Of a DNA stretch of 64,000 nucleotides, positions 9,847 to 19,153 are shown one piece after another. The notes beneath the pieces were generated by a model. It saw only the letters and a program-made list of their open reading frames with translations, ran no database searches and had not been told where the DNA came from. Position 1 is the stretch's first letter; the number at the start of each line of letters is the position of its first letter. The position numbers and the translations under genes were made by a program. The stretch is from Scheffersomyces stipitis CBS 6054 (taxonomy: Eukaryota > Ascomycota > Pichiomycetes > Serinales > Debaryomycetaceae), in contig NC_009048.1 in assembly GCF_000209165.1 (NCBI RefSeq), positions 868,001 through 932,000 of the forward strand, written 5' to 3'.

Positions 9847-10464
9847 TGTTAACACAAAAAAAGAATAACAAAACTCTAGAAGAAAGGCACAGTCAGATAG
9901 TTGAAATCATTTTGAAACGATAATAGTTAAAGATTGATTGAAATGATGTAGAAAGTTGTTTCTGATTTTGCTTCGTTTTGAAGTCAAAAATAGCTGCGAA
10001 AAAAAATTAAAGGTTATCACTTCTAGAAAAAACAAAAAAATACATTTTTATGTTCCCATTCTGTCTGCTTTAGAGTCAGTAATCCATATACGGAGTGTCT
10101 TTTGTAGAAATTCTTCGTGTCTGAACTCAATTGAAGTCATTTAATGTCATATCTGACACATTTCAATCTCAGCAATTTGCAATCTGATCCACACACACAC
10201 CTGGCGGCACCAACTTCCAATTAGGGAACCTCCTTTTCTGATTAATAAGCCCTATAGCGATAACAACGCTAACAACCGCTGAGTCACAAGCGGATAGCCA
10301 AATCCTTTCATAAGAATTAACTCCGAATTGAACCAGATTTGTGCATACAAATTTAGTTGCGATTCTTCTCTCATATTTAATTAAAAGTATATAATGTATA
10401 AAATCCAGACTGTAGTATCCTCCTTCTAGCTTGAGAATCAGTCGTCAGTAACATTAGATATAGC
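9847..10464. other. Intergenic region with promoter of the FMN-binding protein gene
   Basis: No supportable gene. It contains a short CA run (10191-10200) and a TATA-like TATATAAT at 10388-10395, about 70 bp before the ATG at 10465. That is a plausible core promoter for the downstream gene. Confidence 0.5.
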
Positions 10465-11130
10465 ATGTATATCCCCAAGGCTTACAAAGAAGAAGACTGG
10501 CAACAGGTGGAGTTTCTCATCAAGAAGTACCCATTGGCTACCGTAGTTACATACACTGAAGACGAAGGAGTCATCGCCAACCATTTTCCATTCTTTTTGA
10601 AAGTAGACGAATCCACAGGTAAAAAGTATCTCCATGCTCATATTGCTAAGGTTAACCCACAGATTCCATCTTTAAAGAAAGCCGATTCCGTATTGGTGAT
10701 CTTCCAATCTGCCAACACTTACGTAACACCTAGCTACTATCCTACAAAGAAGGAAACTCACAAGTTTGTACCTACATGGGACTTTGCTAGTGTTCATATT
10801 AAGGGTCAGGCTGAGGTGTTAGACGACTTTGACTTTATCAGAACGCAAATCACCAACCTCACCAACCAGCAGGAAGACGGAAGAGAAGATCCCTGGAAGG
10901 TAGAAGATGCCCCAGAAAAGTACTTGTCTTTGAAACAGAAAGCTATCATTGGATTGAAAATAGAAATCACTGGCTATGACGCAAAGTACAAGTTTGAACA
11001 GGGTATGAGCAAGAAGGATATTGGTGGAGTTATTGATGGTTTGGCTAAGGATGGTTTGGATGAGCTTTCGGAGTTGACGAAGACTTCCAATGATAGATAC
11101 GATACTAAGAAAGCTGCTAAGTCTGGTTGA
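10465..11130 (+). CDS. PaiB-like FMN-binding split-barrel protein
   Basis: Predicted 221-residue protein with the layout of the FMN_bind_2 / PaiB family: an N-terminal split barrel (about residues 1-150) starting MYIPKAYKEED, with YPLATVVTYTEDEGVIANHFPFFL and LHAHIAKVNPQIPSL. It continues with VLVIFQSANTYVTPSYYPTK and VPTWDFASVHIKGQAEVLDD. The C-terminal LSLKQKAIIGLKIEITGYDAKYK segment is also typical. In Bacillus PaiB was described as a negative regulator, but fungal members are uncharacterised and more likely bind flavin or haem-type cofactors. The ~221-residue length fits the family. The C-terminal ~45 residues are Lys/Asp-rich. No targeting signal is seen. Confidence 0.8.
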   Translation: MYIPKAYKEEDWQQVEFLIKKYPLATVVTYTEDEGVIANHFPFFLKVDESTGKKYLHAHIAKVNPQIPSLKKADSVLVIFQSANTYVTPSYYPTKKETHKFVPTWDFASVHIKGQAEVLDDFDFIRTQITNLTNQQEDGREDPWKVEDAPEKYLSLKQKAIIGLKIEITGYDAKYKFEQGMSKKDIGGVIDGLAKDGLDELSELTKTSNDRYDTKKAAKSG

Positions 11131-11399
11131 TTCCGATGGAAGCATATAGATATTTAATTAAAGACGAAGTAGAGACTACATTCATTCAAATGGTACTGCT
11201 GTAGAAGATTATACCAGTATTCTACCAATGTACATTATTCTTCTATAGTTCATCCTATGCAATCATCAACTCTGGTAGACACAACTGTACCAGTTTGATA
11301 CTACTCAATACTCTACGAACTCAACCCTCAATTCAAACTTTCCTTTGCACTGTCTTTATTCTAATAGTGCTATATACTAATATACAACTAGCCTCATAA

Positions 11400-12053
11400 C
11401 TAGTATGGTGTAAATCTCTGGCCGCCGCCACCTCTTCCTCTAAAGCCACCTCTTCCTCTTCCACCTCTTCCACCTCTGAAGCCTCCGCCTCTTCCACCTC
11501 TGCCTCGGAAACCACCTCTTCCACGTTCAATAAAGCTCAAGCCAGGGATATTTGTTCTTTTAGCACTTACTTTCAACTCTCTGTCTCTGAAAACAGTTCC
11601 ATCCAACGTAGCCACAGCCTTGTTGACACCATCTACATCGTCAAATTCCAAATAAGCAAACCCTTTAGGTTGACCTGTGAACTTGTTGGTCAAAATCGTT
11701 ACTCTTTTGACAATACCAGCACTACTGAAATGTTGCTGTAACTCCAACGGCGTCGATCCATAGTCTACATTTCCAATATACACTGATCTGGAATCAATGT
11801 CTCTTTTTTCTTCGTCTGTCTGTGGGATTCCATCTCCACCCTTTTGTTGTTCATCCAATTGCGAATGAAGCTCTCGTAATCTGTCAGCTTCTCTTTCCAT
11901 TTCCTTCAATCTCTCTTCATCAGCATGGATCTGGAATGGACTTGTACTAGATGAGACTGTAGATTCCGAGCCATTCGTAGTTTGCGACCCTAAAAATGTC
12001 TGTCCCACTTCTTGTGGAACATCTTGGTCCTGAACAGGTACTTGGTCCGACAT
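11400..12053 (-). CDS. PABPN1/Sgn1-like RRM protein with RGG tail
   Basis: Predicted 217-residue nuclear-type poly(A)-binding protein. It has an acidic/Ser-rich N-terminus, then a short coiled coil (about residues 45-70, DEERLKEMEREADRLRELHSQL). One RRM follows (about 88-165) with RNP2 VYIGNVDY and RNP1 KGFAYLEF. From about residue 178 the tail is almost pure Arg/Gly (RGG box), ending QRFTPY. This coiled coil-RRM-RGG order is that of metazoan PABPN1 and fission yeast Pab2; the budding-yeast relative is Sgn1. Those proteins act in poly(A) tail and RNA-decay control. The purine/pyrimidine-biased RGG coding also gives spurious frames on both strands. Confidence 0.8.
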   Translation of the reverse strand: MSDQVPVQDQDVPQEVGQTFLGSQTTNGSESTVSSSTSPFQIHADEERLKEMEREADRLRELHSQLDEQQKGGDGIPQTDEEKRDIDSRSVYIGNVDYGSTPLELQQHFSSAGIVKRVTILTNKFTGQPKGFAYLEFDDVDGVNKAVATLDGTVFRDRELKVSAKRTNIPGLSFIERGRGGFRGRGGRGGGFRGGRGGRGRGGFRGRGGGGQRFTPY

Positions 12054-12288
12054 CTTCTCTTACTGGGTGCTTGTCTGGTTTTTATTAAATACAGCTGGTA
12101 AACTTTTAAACAATGCATGCTAGATTTTTCACTACCACCATAGTTAACGAATTCTGGAGTAGGTGTTACCCGGACAAAGTTATCACTACACCGCTTCTTA
12201 CTACTCAATATTTCTCTACAATTCTACAACCTTTAAATCCTATAATGGTCATTGCGTCGTATTATTGCTATTATTTATCTACACTGTA

Positions 12289-15200
12289 TCAGAACTGTGA
12301 CGCTCCAGGGAAATTCCGCTCGCGGAATGTCTTGGATACGTTAGCCTTCCTTATAGTTCGAGGAGCACTAACAGTACCAGTGGTATCGTTATTGGATACG
12401 CCATCAACACCACGAGTAGAATTGTTAGTGGCTCCGTATTCCTTTCGTTTAATTTTTCTCTTCTTCTTTCCGTAGAGCGGAAGTAAATGCTCTGTTTCTG
12501 TTCGGAGAATATCGATATCCGTTTCGTATCCTCTATCGTAGTATACAGTGTCATCATCTGTAAGCACTCTCATGAAACTGGATTCGCTTCTGGGGAAAAT
12601 TGAATCATCTAGACTATTCGATGGCTTCTCAAACTTCTTTTTGTTATTACCCAAGCAGAGTATTGCGCCAATCATCACTCCTCCGAAGATCGCCAACCCC
12701 AAAATAATGCCCACACCTACACTGACAAATCCAAGGTGAATATGTAAGAAGTTGTCTTTTCGCGAATGGTCGAGCCATTGAAGATTCAACGGCTTTTCAA
12801 TAAGGAAAACACACGAGATGTTATTTGTGGAGTTTTTCGAATAATGTAGCGATGTACAGCCATGCGAAATTAACTTGACTTCATGATCAAGATTGTATGA
12901 AAAGGTTCCGATTTCCAGTTTCTTCTTCTTTTGATCATTATCATCCTGAGATTCTGGAGGTGCTTTCAATCTCAAGAAAACCTTTCCTTTCTTCGAATTA
13001 TTACTACACGACAACTCAACACTCGAATAGTTCGTCTTGATAACGAATTCTTTACCTGAATGTGTCGAATTTCCATCATGAATAGGCAGTGGTTTTTTAT
13101 TGGTAACACAATCCAAAAGACTTCCAAGCTCTGAATTGGGAATCAAATGAAGTTCAAAGAAATCAAGCAACCTCAGGAAATCACTGGTGATGTTAAAGTC
13201 TTTCAATGATTCTGAGCTGGGTACCAACAAGGAAAACTCGTGGCTGAAAGTACCATCAACTGCCACTAAACCAAGTGCTTTCTTCAATTTTGGGAAATGG
13301 TCTAGCAAGTCGATTAGAGAATATTTTGGATAATTTGGATCAATTGTAGTTTTCAAAAGATCAGGCAATGACACTGAAAAGTTTTCAGGTAACAAAACTT
13401 GATCTACCAAATGTATCACACCTTGATTAAAGAGGATATCCGAATTGATAGGCAAGGTCAATTTTGTTTTGTTCAAATTAATGTAGTGATTACCGGCACT
13501 AACAAGGTCACTTTCAACTTTCACCGGGTCGCCTCGCAAATTGTCAGTTGATAACTTTTTCTTCCCACCTTCTAACCCAAAATCAGAATAGATTGTATCC
13601 TCTATGAAGAAACCTTTTAAAATACCTTGGAAGACCTTCGGATTGGCTTCCAAATAGTTAAGTATCAAACCTAGGTTTTTCCAGTTGCCCCTACTTTCAT
13701 TGGAAGCATAATATGTCAAGTCTTGATCAGCGATCAGAGCAGAATTAGCTGGAGCACATGGCAAGAATACAGAGTATCCCTTACTGTTATCCAGTAACGA
13801 GAATAAGTCAAATTGGTTCAAATATCCCAATGTACTGAGGCAGCTCTTCTTATCAATATCCAAATGATCCAAGTGTCTAGGTATTGAGCCGGAGGAGATC
13901 AACTCTCCTAAAGAATTCTTGAAATTAGAAGGAGGGTCTACATCCTTATCTGTCACATACACCAAACTATTATTTCCTACATTAACAGCAGGAGACAAGA
14001 TTTCAATTTCATCGTTGACTGTTACACGAACCTTCAGATTCGAATTGGAAGCAGACAACTTCAACTTGAAACATCCACCTACTCTTTTCTTCGAACAAAG
14101 TCTCGAATCAAGAAGTTTGTGAACTACTTTCCTCAGATCAAGAAACGTTGCAAGGTCTATGGCTTCATCAGCAAATTGGTACATAAGTCCCTGTTTGCTA
14201 CTGAAGGAACTGACCCGGAAATCAGCTGTGTCTTCTTCAGGTATATCATCACGCTGCTCGGATTCTACGAAGATTGTTTGGTTGCTCGTTGAGCCGTCAA
14301 CAAGATAATCCAAGGATCTGAACTTCAACTCCTTGACGAAGTTAGAGAAATGCATGGCGTAGAGTCCCTTTCGCGGGATCATTTCCACTGTAGGAATTTT
14401 CAAGGAATGAAAGAAATTGGTATCGTTATGCCTACTGAAAATGTGAATTGCACCGTCAGCTAATACCAGAGAAGTAGAACTTGTCAATTTGTCATTGACC
14501 ACTACTTTTCCAACAGTGTGGTTCAATTTCACCACGTACTTTATGTGTTTACTGTAACTCTTGTGAACTTGACTGCCAGTTCCGTTTTGTCCTGCTACCA
14601 CGCCTTTGATTACCAAGTCCAGCAAAAGTGTATAAATGTCCGTCCTCATCTCGAGGAATGCCTCAGTAGTGGTTGTGAACTTGGGGTTGTAAAGAGCATG
14701 ATAAGAAGACAAGTAGTAACGTAGCACTAGCTCCGGTAGAGATTGTTCCAACATGTCATCGTCTGGAATGAACACTGTTTTACTTCCTCCAAGGAATTCC
14801 TCACATGTTTCTGGAAGGATTATGGGTTCCTGTTTCTTCTTCTTTTTCTTCTTAGGCTTCTTCTTTTTGTGTTTCTTCTTTTTGTCGTTCTTGCCCTTTG
14901 TCTTGTGTTTGTTCTTTTGCTTTTGTTTCTTTCTTTTCTTTGCTAGGGGACCTATGGCGTTTTCTACGTCTACATTATCGTCGTCATCGTCGTCATCATC
15001 GTCATCATCATCGTCTTCGTCGTCACTTCGGGCAAACAACAGTTTGACAAGCTTCTTGAAGTGACCGATCTTGTGGTTGTTGAACTCCACTGTCTTCTCG
15101 TCCATGAGTAGCTGACAAAGAGTGGGTTTTCTAGGGATCAAACGCTCGATTCCCTGGACAAAAGAACGTTGATGTTTGGCATAGATATCTGGCTCTATGA

Positions 15201-15663
15201 TCGGGGACACGCCGTCAACTACATACTCGAAGTCGTCGAAGTTTGGAGTCACAGACACCGGATAGAACTCATTGGCCAGTGTATGGTAAAGAGTGTCAAA
15301 TACTACCTCTTCTCTTCCCAAGTAGCCCACACGGAATATCTGACCAACGATGTAACGCAACCAGTCGCTTTCTTCTAGGTTATCGATTCCGTTGTCGTTT
15401 TTCTTGTTCTTGTTGACGTTGTAGCCTGTAAATGCCAGATTTATTGGGGCTAGAATTGTGACATTTTCCATTGCATTGATACGTGGCACAAGTCCCAGAC
15501 GTTGCAAATGTCGCAAGAAGTACGAATACTGTGCCTGCGACGATAGTATGTCGATTATGGTGGAGGGGGTAGGAGCCGGAAGCTCGGAGGAAGTGGAAGT
15601 TTTCTCTGCCACAACTCCTAGTGTTAGCCAGAAAAGAAGCGATATCCAGGTGAGAAACTCCAT
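12289..15663 (-). CDS. FAS1 (fasciclin)-domain type I membrane protein, YLR001C-like
   Basis: Predicted 1124-residue protein. The frame extends upstream to 15903 but has no ATG there; the ATG at 15661-15663 opens directly into a signal peptide (MEFLTWISLLFWLTLGVVA), so I start there. It contains several FAS1-type repeats: an N-terminal one (STIIDILSSQAQYSYFL...NVTILAPINLAF) and a later one (SLIDLLDHFPKLKKAL...FSLLVPSSESL). Several loops end in typical GVIHLVDQVLLP wording. Near the C-terminus one membrane helix precedes a cytosolic tail with basic KKKRKIKRK. Between FAS1 units lies an Asp run (about residues 211-227), then a strongly Lys-rich block (about 239-276). The S. cerevisiae relative YLR001C is a vacuolar membrane protein of unknown role. 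Confidence 0.75.
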   Translation of the reverse strand: MEFLTWISLLFWLTLGVVAEKTSTSSELPAPTPSTIIDILSSQAQYSYFLRHLQRLGLVPRINAMENVTILAPINLAFTGYNVNKNKKNDNGIDNLEESDWLRYIVGQIFRVGYLGREEVVFDTLYHTLANEFYPVSVTPNFDDFEYVVDGVSPIIEPDIYAKHQRSFVQGIERLIPRKPTLCQLLMDEKTVEFNNHKIGHFKKLVKLLFARSDDEDDDDDDDDDDDDDNVDVENAIGPLAKKRKKQKQKNKHKTKGKNDKKKKHKKKKPKKKKKKKQEPIILPETCEEFLGGSKTVFIPDDDMLEQSLPELVLRYYLSSYHALYNPKFTTTTEAFLEMRTDIYTLLLDLVIKGVVAGQNGTGSQVHKSYSKHIKYVVKLNHTVGKVVVNDKLTSSTSLVLADGAIHIFSRHNDTNFFHSLKIPTVEMIPRKGLYAMHFSNFVKELKFRSLDYLVDGSTSNQTIFVESEQRDDIPEEDTADFRVSSFSSKQGLMYQFADEAIDLATFLDLRKVVHKLLDSRLCSKKRVGGCFKLKLSASNSNLKVRVTVNDEIEILSPAVNVGNNSLVYVTDKDVDPPSNFKNSLGELISSGSIPRHLDHLDIDKKSCLSTLGYLNQFDLFSLLDNSKGYSVFLPCAPANSALIADQDLTYYASNESRGNWKNLGLILNYLEANPKVFQGILKGFFIEDTIYSDFGLEGGKKKLSTDNLRGDPVKVESDLVSAGNHYINLNKTKLTLPINSDILFNQGVIHLVDQVLLPENFSVSLPDLLKTTIDPNYPKYSLIDLLDHFPKLKKALGLVAVDGTFSHEFSLLVPSSESLKDFNITSDFLRLLDFFELHLIPNSELGSLLDCVTNKKPLPIHDGNSTHSGKEFVIKTNYSSVELSCSNNSKKGKVFLRLKAPPESQDDNDQKKKKLEIGTFSYNLDHEVKLISHGCTSLHYSKNSTNNISCVFLIEKPLNLQWLDHSRKDNFLHIHLGFVSVGVGIILGLAIFGGVMIGAILCLGNNKKKFEKPSNSLDDSIFPRSESSFMRVLTDDDTVYYDRGYETDIDILRTETEHLLPLYGKKKRKIKRKEYGATNNSTRGVDGVSNNDTTGTVSAPRTIRKANVSKTFRERNFPGASQF

Positions 15664-16885
15664 TCTGCCGTTATGGTAGAAAGATATAGAGACAGAGAGT
15701 TGGACTACGGCAGATACACAGAATGTGAAATAAAGAAACGTAAACACCAAAAAACAAATAGAAACAGCACTTGGAAATAGTGAAACCAGCGAAAGGCAAG
15801 AAGAGCAGAAAACAAACAGGTTGTGAATTCTGGAGCAATAGTCAATACGAATAATATTAAGAAATACCGAGACTTGTGCAGGCGATAATATCTGGCGTCG
15901 CAAGGCACGTGCAGCTTACAGTAGTGTGATGAAAGTAAGTCTTCAATATTAAGACACTTGGCAGGGACTAAGTGTGAGTGGTGCCATTATATACACGGGA
16001 CCTTGTGAAAATCTTGGAGTCGTAAATCATAAACGACTACTGTGAGTTACTGGAGTGAGTTTCGAGAAAATTCAGTAATTTTGCATCCATTATTCAGCTT
16101 TTCATGGCTGCGAATTGAAATTTATCGGTGTAACTTCCTCAAACCAAAAAGGCTCGACACCACATTAATTTAAATAGAGAAAAGTTTTTGATTTCTAACT
16201 CACAGACCACGAATAGCTTCAAGTTATTCGTATTCCTACCTCTAGTAATCTCTTATTCTTAGCCAACTTGTTGACCATATTCCACTATAATCAGTCCCAC
16301 AATATGGAACATAGTCAAGTGTGAAAAACATTAATGGGCCTCGCACGTCCTTAGTATCAGAATGGGACTTGAGACCTCGTAAATGATTTCGAACAGATAT
16401 GCCTTTATTTTCCAAAGTTTTGAAGTTTATGGAATGTCAGTCAATATTCATGTTGCCCTGCTTTTCCCTTCTTTATACGACCCGCTTTGGCTCAAATAGT
16501 ACTGGAATACTGAGAGACTTCGTCTACGCTGATGAAAGTGCACCTTTTCCTGCTTTGATATACTTAAGCATGAAAATAAGAGTTGTACAAATAAGTGGGA
16601 CAAGTCACCTCTTTATCGTCACTTTCTTGTTATGTATTACTACAAGCTCACCTCTTAACTTGTTTCTTTATACTGAAGAGTTTGGTAAACGTATTCTCCT
16701 TCAACCTTCGTAGAATTTTACATAGTCGTGTCCTGGGTAAACATCTGTCAAATGCACCTGCCCAAACAGGACTATGTATCAATTTTTATGTAGAACAGAA
16801 TTACACTTCTTTCCAAACAGTTTACTAATGACACCATCTTTGCCAATAGCTTGAACCCTCTTGAACCATTCAAAGACACACTTAA
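15664..16885. other. 1.2-kb divergent intergenic region (FAS1 gene / FEX1)
   Basis: The region carries the divergent promoters of the FAS1 and fluoride-exporter genes. The 104-residue frame at 16399-16713 is Leu/Ser/Phe-rich and has no recognisable domain, so I do not call it. I see nothing else of note. Confidence 0.45.
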
Positions 16886-18091
16886 ATGTCAGAACGAGAG
16901 TCTTCTAGCAGCCAGGTGGAAGAATTCTCCGATCGTCACTCTTCTATAGTCAACAGAAGGCGGTCTGTTGAGCACCAGCTCCAAGAATTGGAAGCAATCT
17001 CGCTTCATAACTCGCTTCCTGAAGGATTCAATGCCGAAGAACAGGAGTATCCACAAGATGAGATACCATTCAACAAGCCCGACAACTTGTTTCTAGTAAA
17101 AACACATAAGTACTTTCCGATAATACTAAACATAACAAACGGTGCTATCTGGGGAGTGCTCGCAAGAAAAGGACTAATGCAATTAACCACCTATAACGGC
17201 TCGTACCTTAGTGGTGTGATATGGGCCAACTTTACTGCCTGTATTGCAATGGGGATGGCTGTAGATAGCTCTAAGGTATGGGATATCTTGTTAGACAAGC
17301 ATTCACTGGAATATCCTACCAAAGCTTCCATACCTCTATATACTGGTATAACCACAGGCTTCTGTGGAACGCTTTCGTCATTTTCCTCGGTGATGTTGGA
17401 AGCTTTTAACAAGTCTGCGGACACGGAAATCGGAGTGTTCTACCATTACCCCAACGCTGCCTATGGAATAATGGAGTTCTTTGCTGTGAACATTGCCCAG
17501 TTCGGTTTGTCGATCACGGGATTCCATATTGGTAGACATTTTGTGGAGACTTTTGACAAGGAAATGCCGTCGTTCTCCAGAAGAACCTACAAAACATTGG
17601 AAAAACTCTCCATGGCAGTAGGTGTGGCAGGATTAATTATTACTATTGTTTTATTAGGTGTACAAGATAAGGGTACCTGGAGGTCGTGGCTATTTGCCAT
17701 ATTCTTTGCTCCATTTGGAGCATTGCTCAGATTTTATCTCTCCAAGTACCTCAATGCCAAAGTGAAAGACTTCCCACTAGGAACTTTTTCGGCCAACTTC
17801 CTCGGAACGATTTTTCTTGCTATTTTCACACTATTAGGTAGAGGTAAGTTGCCTGGTGGTGGACAGATCCTGAAACATACTGTAGGGTGCCACGTCCTTA
17901 ATGGGCTCGATGATGGCTTCTGTGGCGCTTTGACTACAGTGAGTACATTTATTGTAGAGTTATTTGGTCTCAGAACTCTACACTCCTACAGATATGGGGT
18001 TGTATCAATTTTGGCCAGTTTTGCGCTCATGCTACTCATCTTGGGCTCCTACAATTGGGCCGTGGGGCTTGCAGATCCTATTTGCTCGTGA
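16886..18091 (+). CDS. Fluoride exporter (Fex/CrcB family, fused two-domain form)
   Basis: Predicted 401-residue membrane protein that expels F- across the plasma membrane, as shown for yeast Fex1/Fex2. After a ~75-residue Ser/Glu-rich cytosolic tail come two CrcB-like halves in one chain. Each half has the Asn-containing channel helix (IWANFTACIAMG; TFSANFLGTIFLAIF) and the Gly-Phe-x-Gly box with Ser/Thr/Phe (GFCGTLSSFSSVMLE; GFCGALTTVSTFIVE). A linker helix (about residues 230-260) lets the halves face opposite ways, as in eukaryotic FEX. The length is near S. cerevisiae Fex1 (375). Nothing looks broken. Confidence 0.92.
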   Translation: MSERESSSSQVEEFSDRHSSIVNRRRSVEHQLQELEAISLHNSLPEGFNAEEQEYPQDEIPFNKPDNLFLVKTHKYFPIILNITNGAIWGVLARKGLMQLTTYNGSYLSGVIWANFTACIAMGMAVDSSKVWDILLDKHSLEYPTKASIPLYTGITTGFCGTLSSFSSVMLEAFNKSADTEIGVFYHYPNAAYGIMEFFAVNIAQFGLSITGFHIGRHFVETFDKEMPSFSRRTYKTLEKLSMAVGVAGLIITIVLLGVQDKGTWRSWLFAIFFAPFGALLRFYLSKYLNAKVKDFPLGTFSANFLGTIFLAIFTLLGRGKLPGGGQILKHTVGCHVLNGLDDGFCGALTTVSTFIVELFGLRTLHSYRYGVVSILASFALMLLILGSYNWAVGLADPICS

Positions 18092-18201
18092 GCATATTAT
18101 GTACATATGAGATATTGAAATCTCCACAGAGCTCATATTAGGAAGTTTCTATTCACATACAAAAGACCATTGTCATTCAAGCCTTAGGGACATATTTGGA
18201 G

Positions 18202-18233
18202 CATTGATCCATTGATCCATTGATCCATTGATC
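18202..18233. repeat. Four tandem copies of an 8-bp unit (CATTGATC)
   Basis: CATTGATC is repeated four times head-to-tail with no change, just downstream of the fluoride-exporter gene. It is a short satellite likely to vary in copy number. I infer no function. Confidence 0.85.
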
Positions 18234-18704
18234 TATTTTCAAAGGACATACATTTGTCGATGTACATTTGCCAGAGTACTTTTTTCTAGTACTTGCGACT
18301 TGTGGTGCTCTGAGTCTTTACTGTCATAGAGCATATTTGATACCTAATTGAGATAAGTTTCCGCTCCTTTTAATTTTGAAGGTGTGTGAACCTCCAATTC
18401 ATAGATCTAGAATAATAATTTGTAATTGGCCTAAGAGGGATCTGTATTGGATCTACATCTATTCTAGATCGGCCAAATTTAGAACATATACAAATTTACT
18501 TTATAACTGCCGTTGTAGAATAGTTCAAAATTTCCAGTTTTGACTGAGCATGAAATAGCTCACTTTGGAAGTCCTCCTTATCTATAAAGCTTCATTTATG
18601 TGTTGCTCCATTAATAGGCCTAAATGTTTCTTAGTTACTTTTCACACCAAATTACGAGCTGCGAAATTAAATGGGCGCAAAAGCCTCTACAATTGAGCAA
18701 ATTT

Positions 18705-18713
18705 TTATCAGAT
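18705..18713 (-). promoter_or_regulatory. GATA-type iron-regulator motif (ATCTGATAA on the minus strand)
   Basis: The plus strand reads TTATCAGAT, the exact complement of ATCTGATAA. This matches the ATCWGATAA consensus of fungal iron-responsive GATA repressors (Urbs1, Sre/Fep1/Sfu1 class). It lies about 440 bp upstream of the ferric-reductase-like gene at 19154. Binding is inferred from the motif and the neighbouring gene. Confidence 0.45.
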
Positions 18714-18808
18714 CGCGCACGTGACACGAGCAAATATACTAGCCTAACCCAGCAAGTGCTTCCCCCATAATTTGCTCAGCAGGTTAGCCAATAGTCGAAA
18801 TGAGAAAG

Positions 18809-18816
18809 TATATAAT
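18809..18816 (+). promoter_or_regulatory. TATA-like box of the ferric-reductase-like gene
   Basis: TATATAAT lies in a promoter-like context 338 bp before the ATG at 19154. If used, the mRNA has a leader of roughly 250-300 nt. Confidence 0.35.
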
Positions 18817-19153
18817 GTAATGAGATCTTGGTAAAAGAGTCTGGGCATGCTTTGGCAGGAGACGAGATCAGAAAGCGTTCAAACTTGTGCGATTAACGAG
18901 CCTACAATTATTGGTACAATACAGTAATAGCCAATATAGCATCTATTAGGCACAACTAGTATACTTAGACAACAACCGTCAAGTATATATTGACTCTCGT
19001 ACTGAATTAGCAGATATTAGCGTATGAGCCTGCTGTTGCATTTAAAATCATAGAATTCATACACTTATACGCTTTGAGCAAAAGCTTTGACATCTTATCT
19101 ATTCATTGTTGAGTCCAACAAGATTGCAAATTTTCAGACACATATAGTTTTCA

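Noticed and set aside
15664..15903. 80-residue N-terminal extension of the FAS1 protein
   Set aside because: The extension has no ATG, while the ATG at 15663 opens a proper signal peptide.
16399..16713. 104-residue frame before the fluoride exporter
   Set aside because: Typical translation of AT-rich promoter DNA, with no domain or signal logic.
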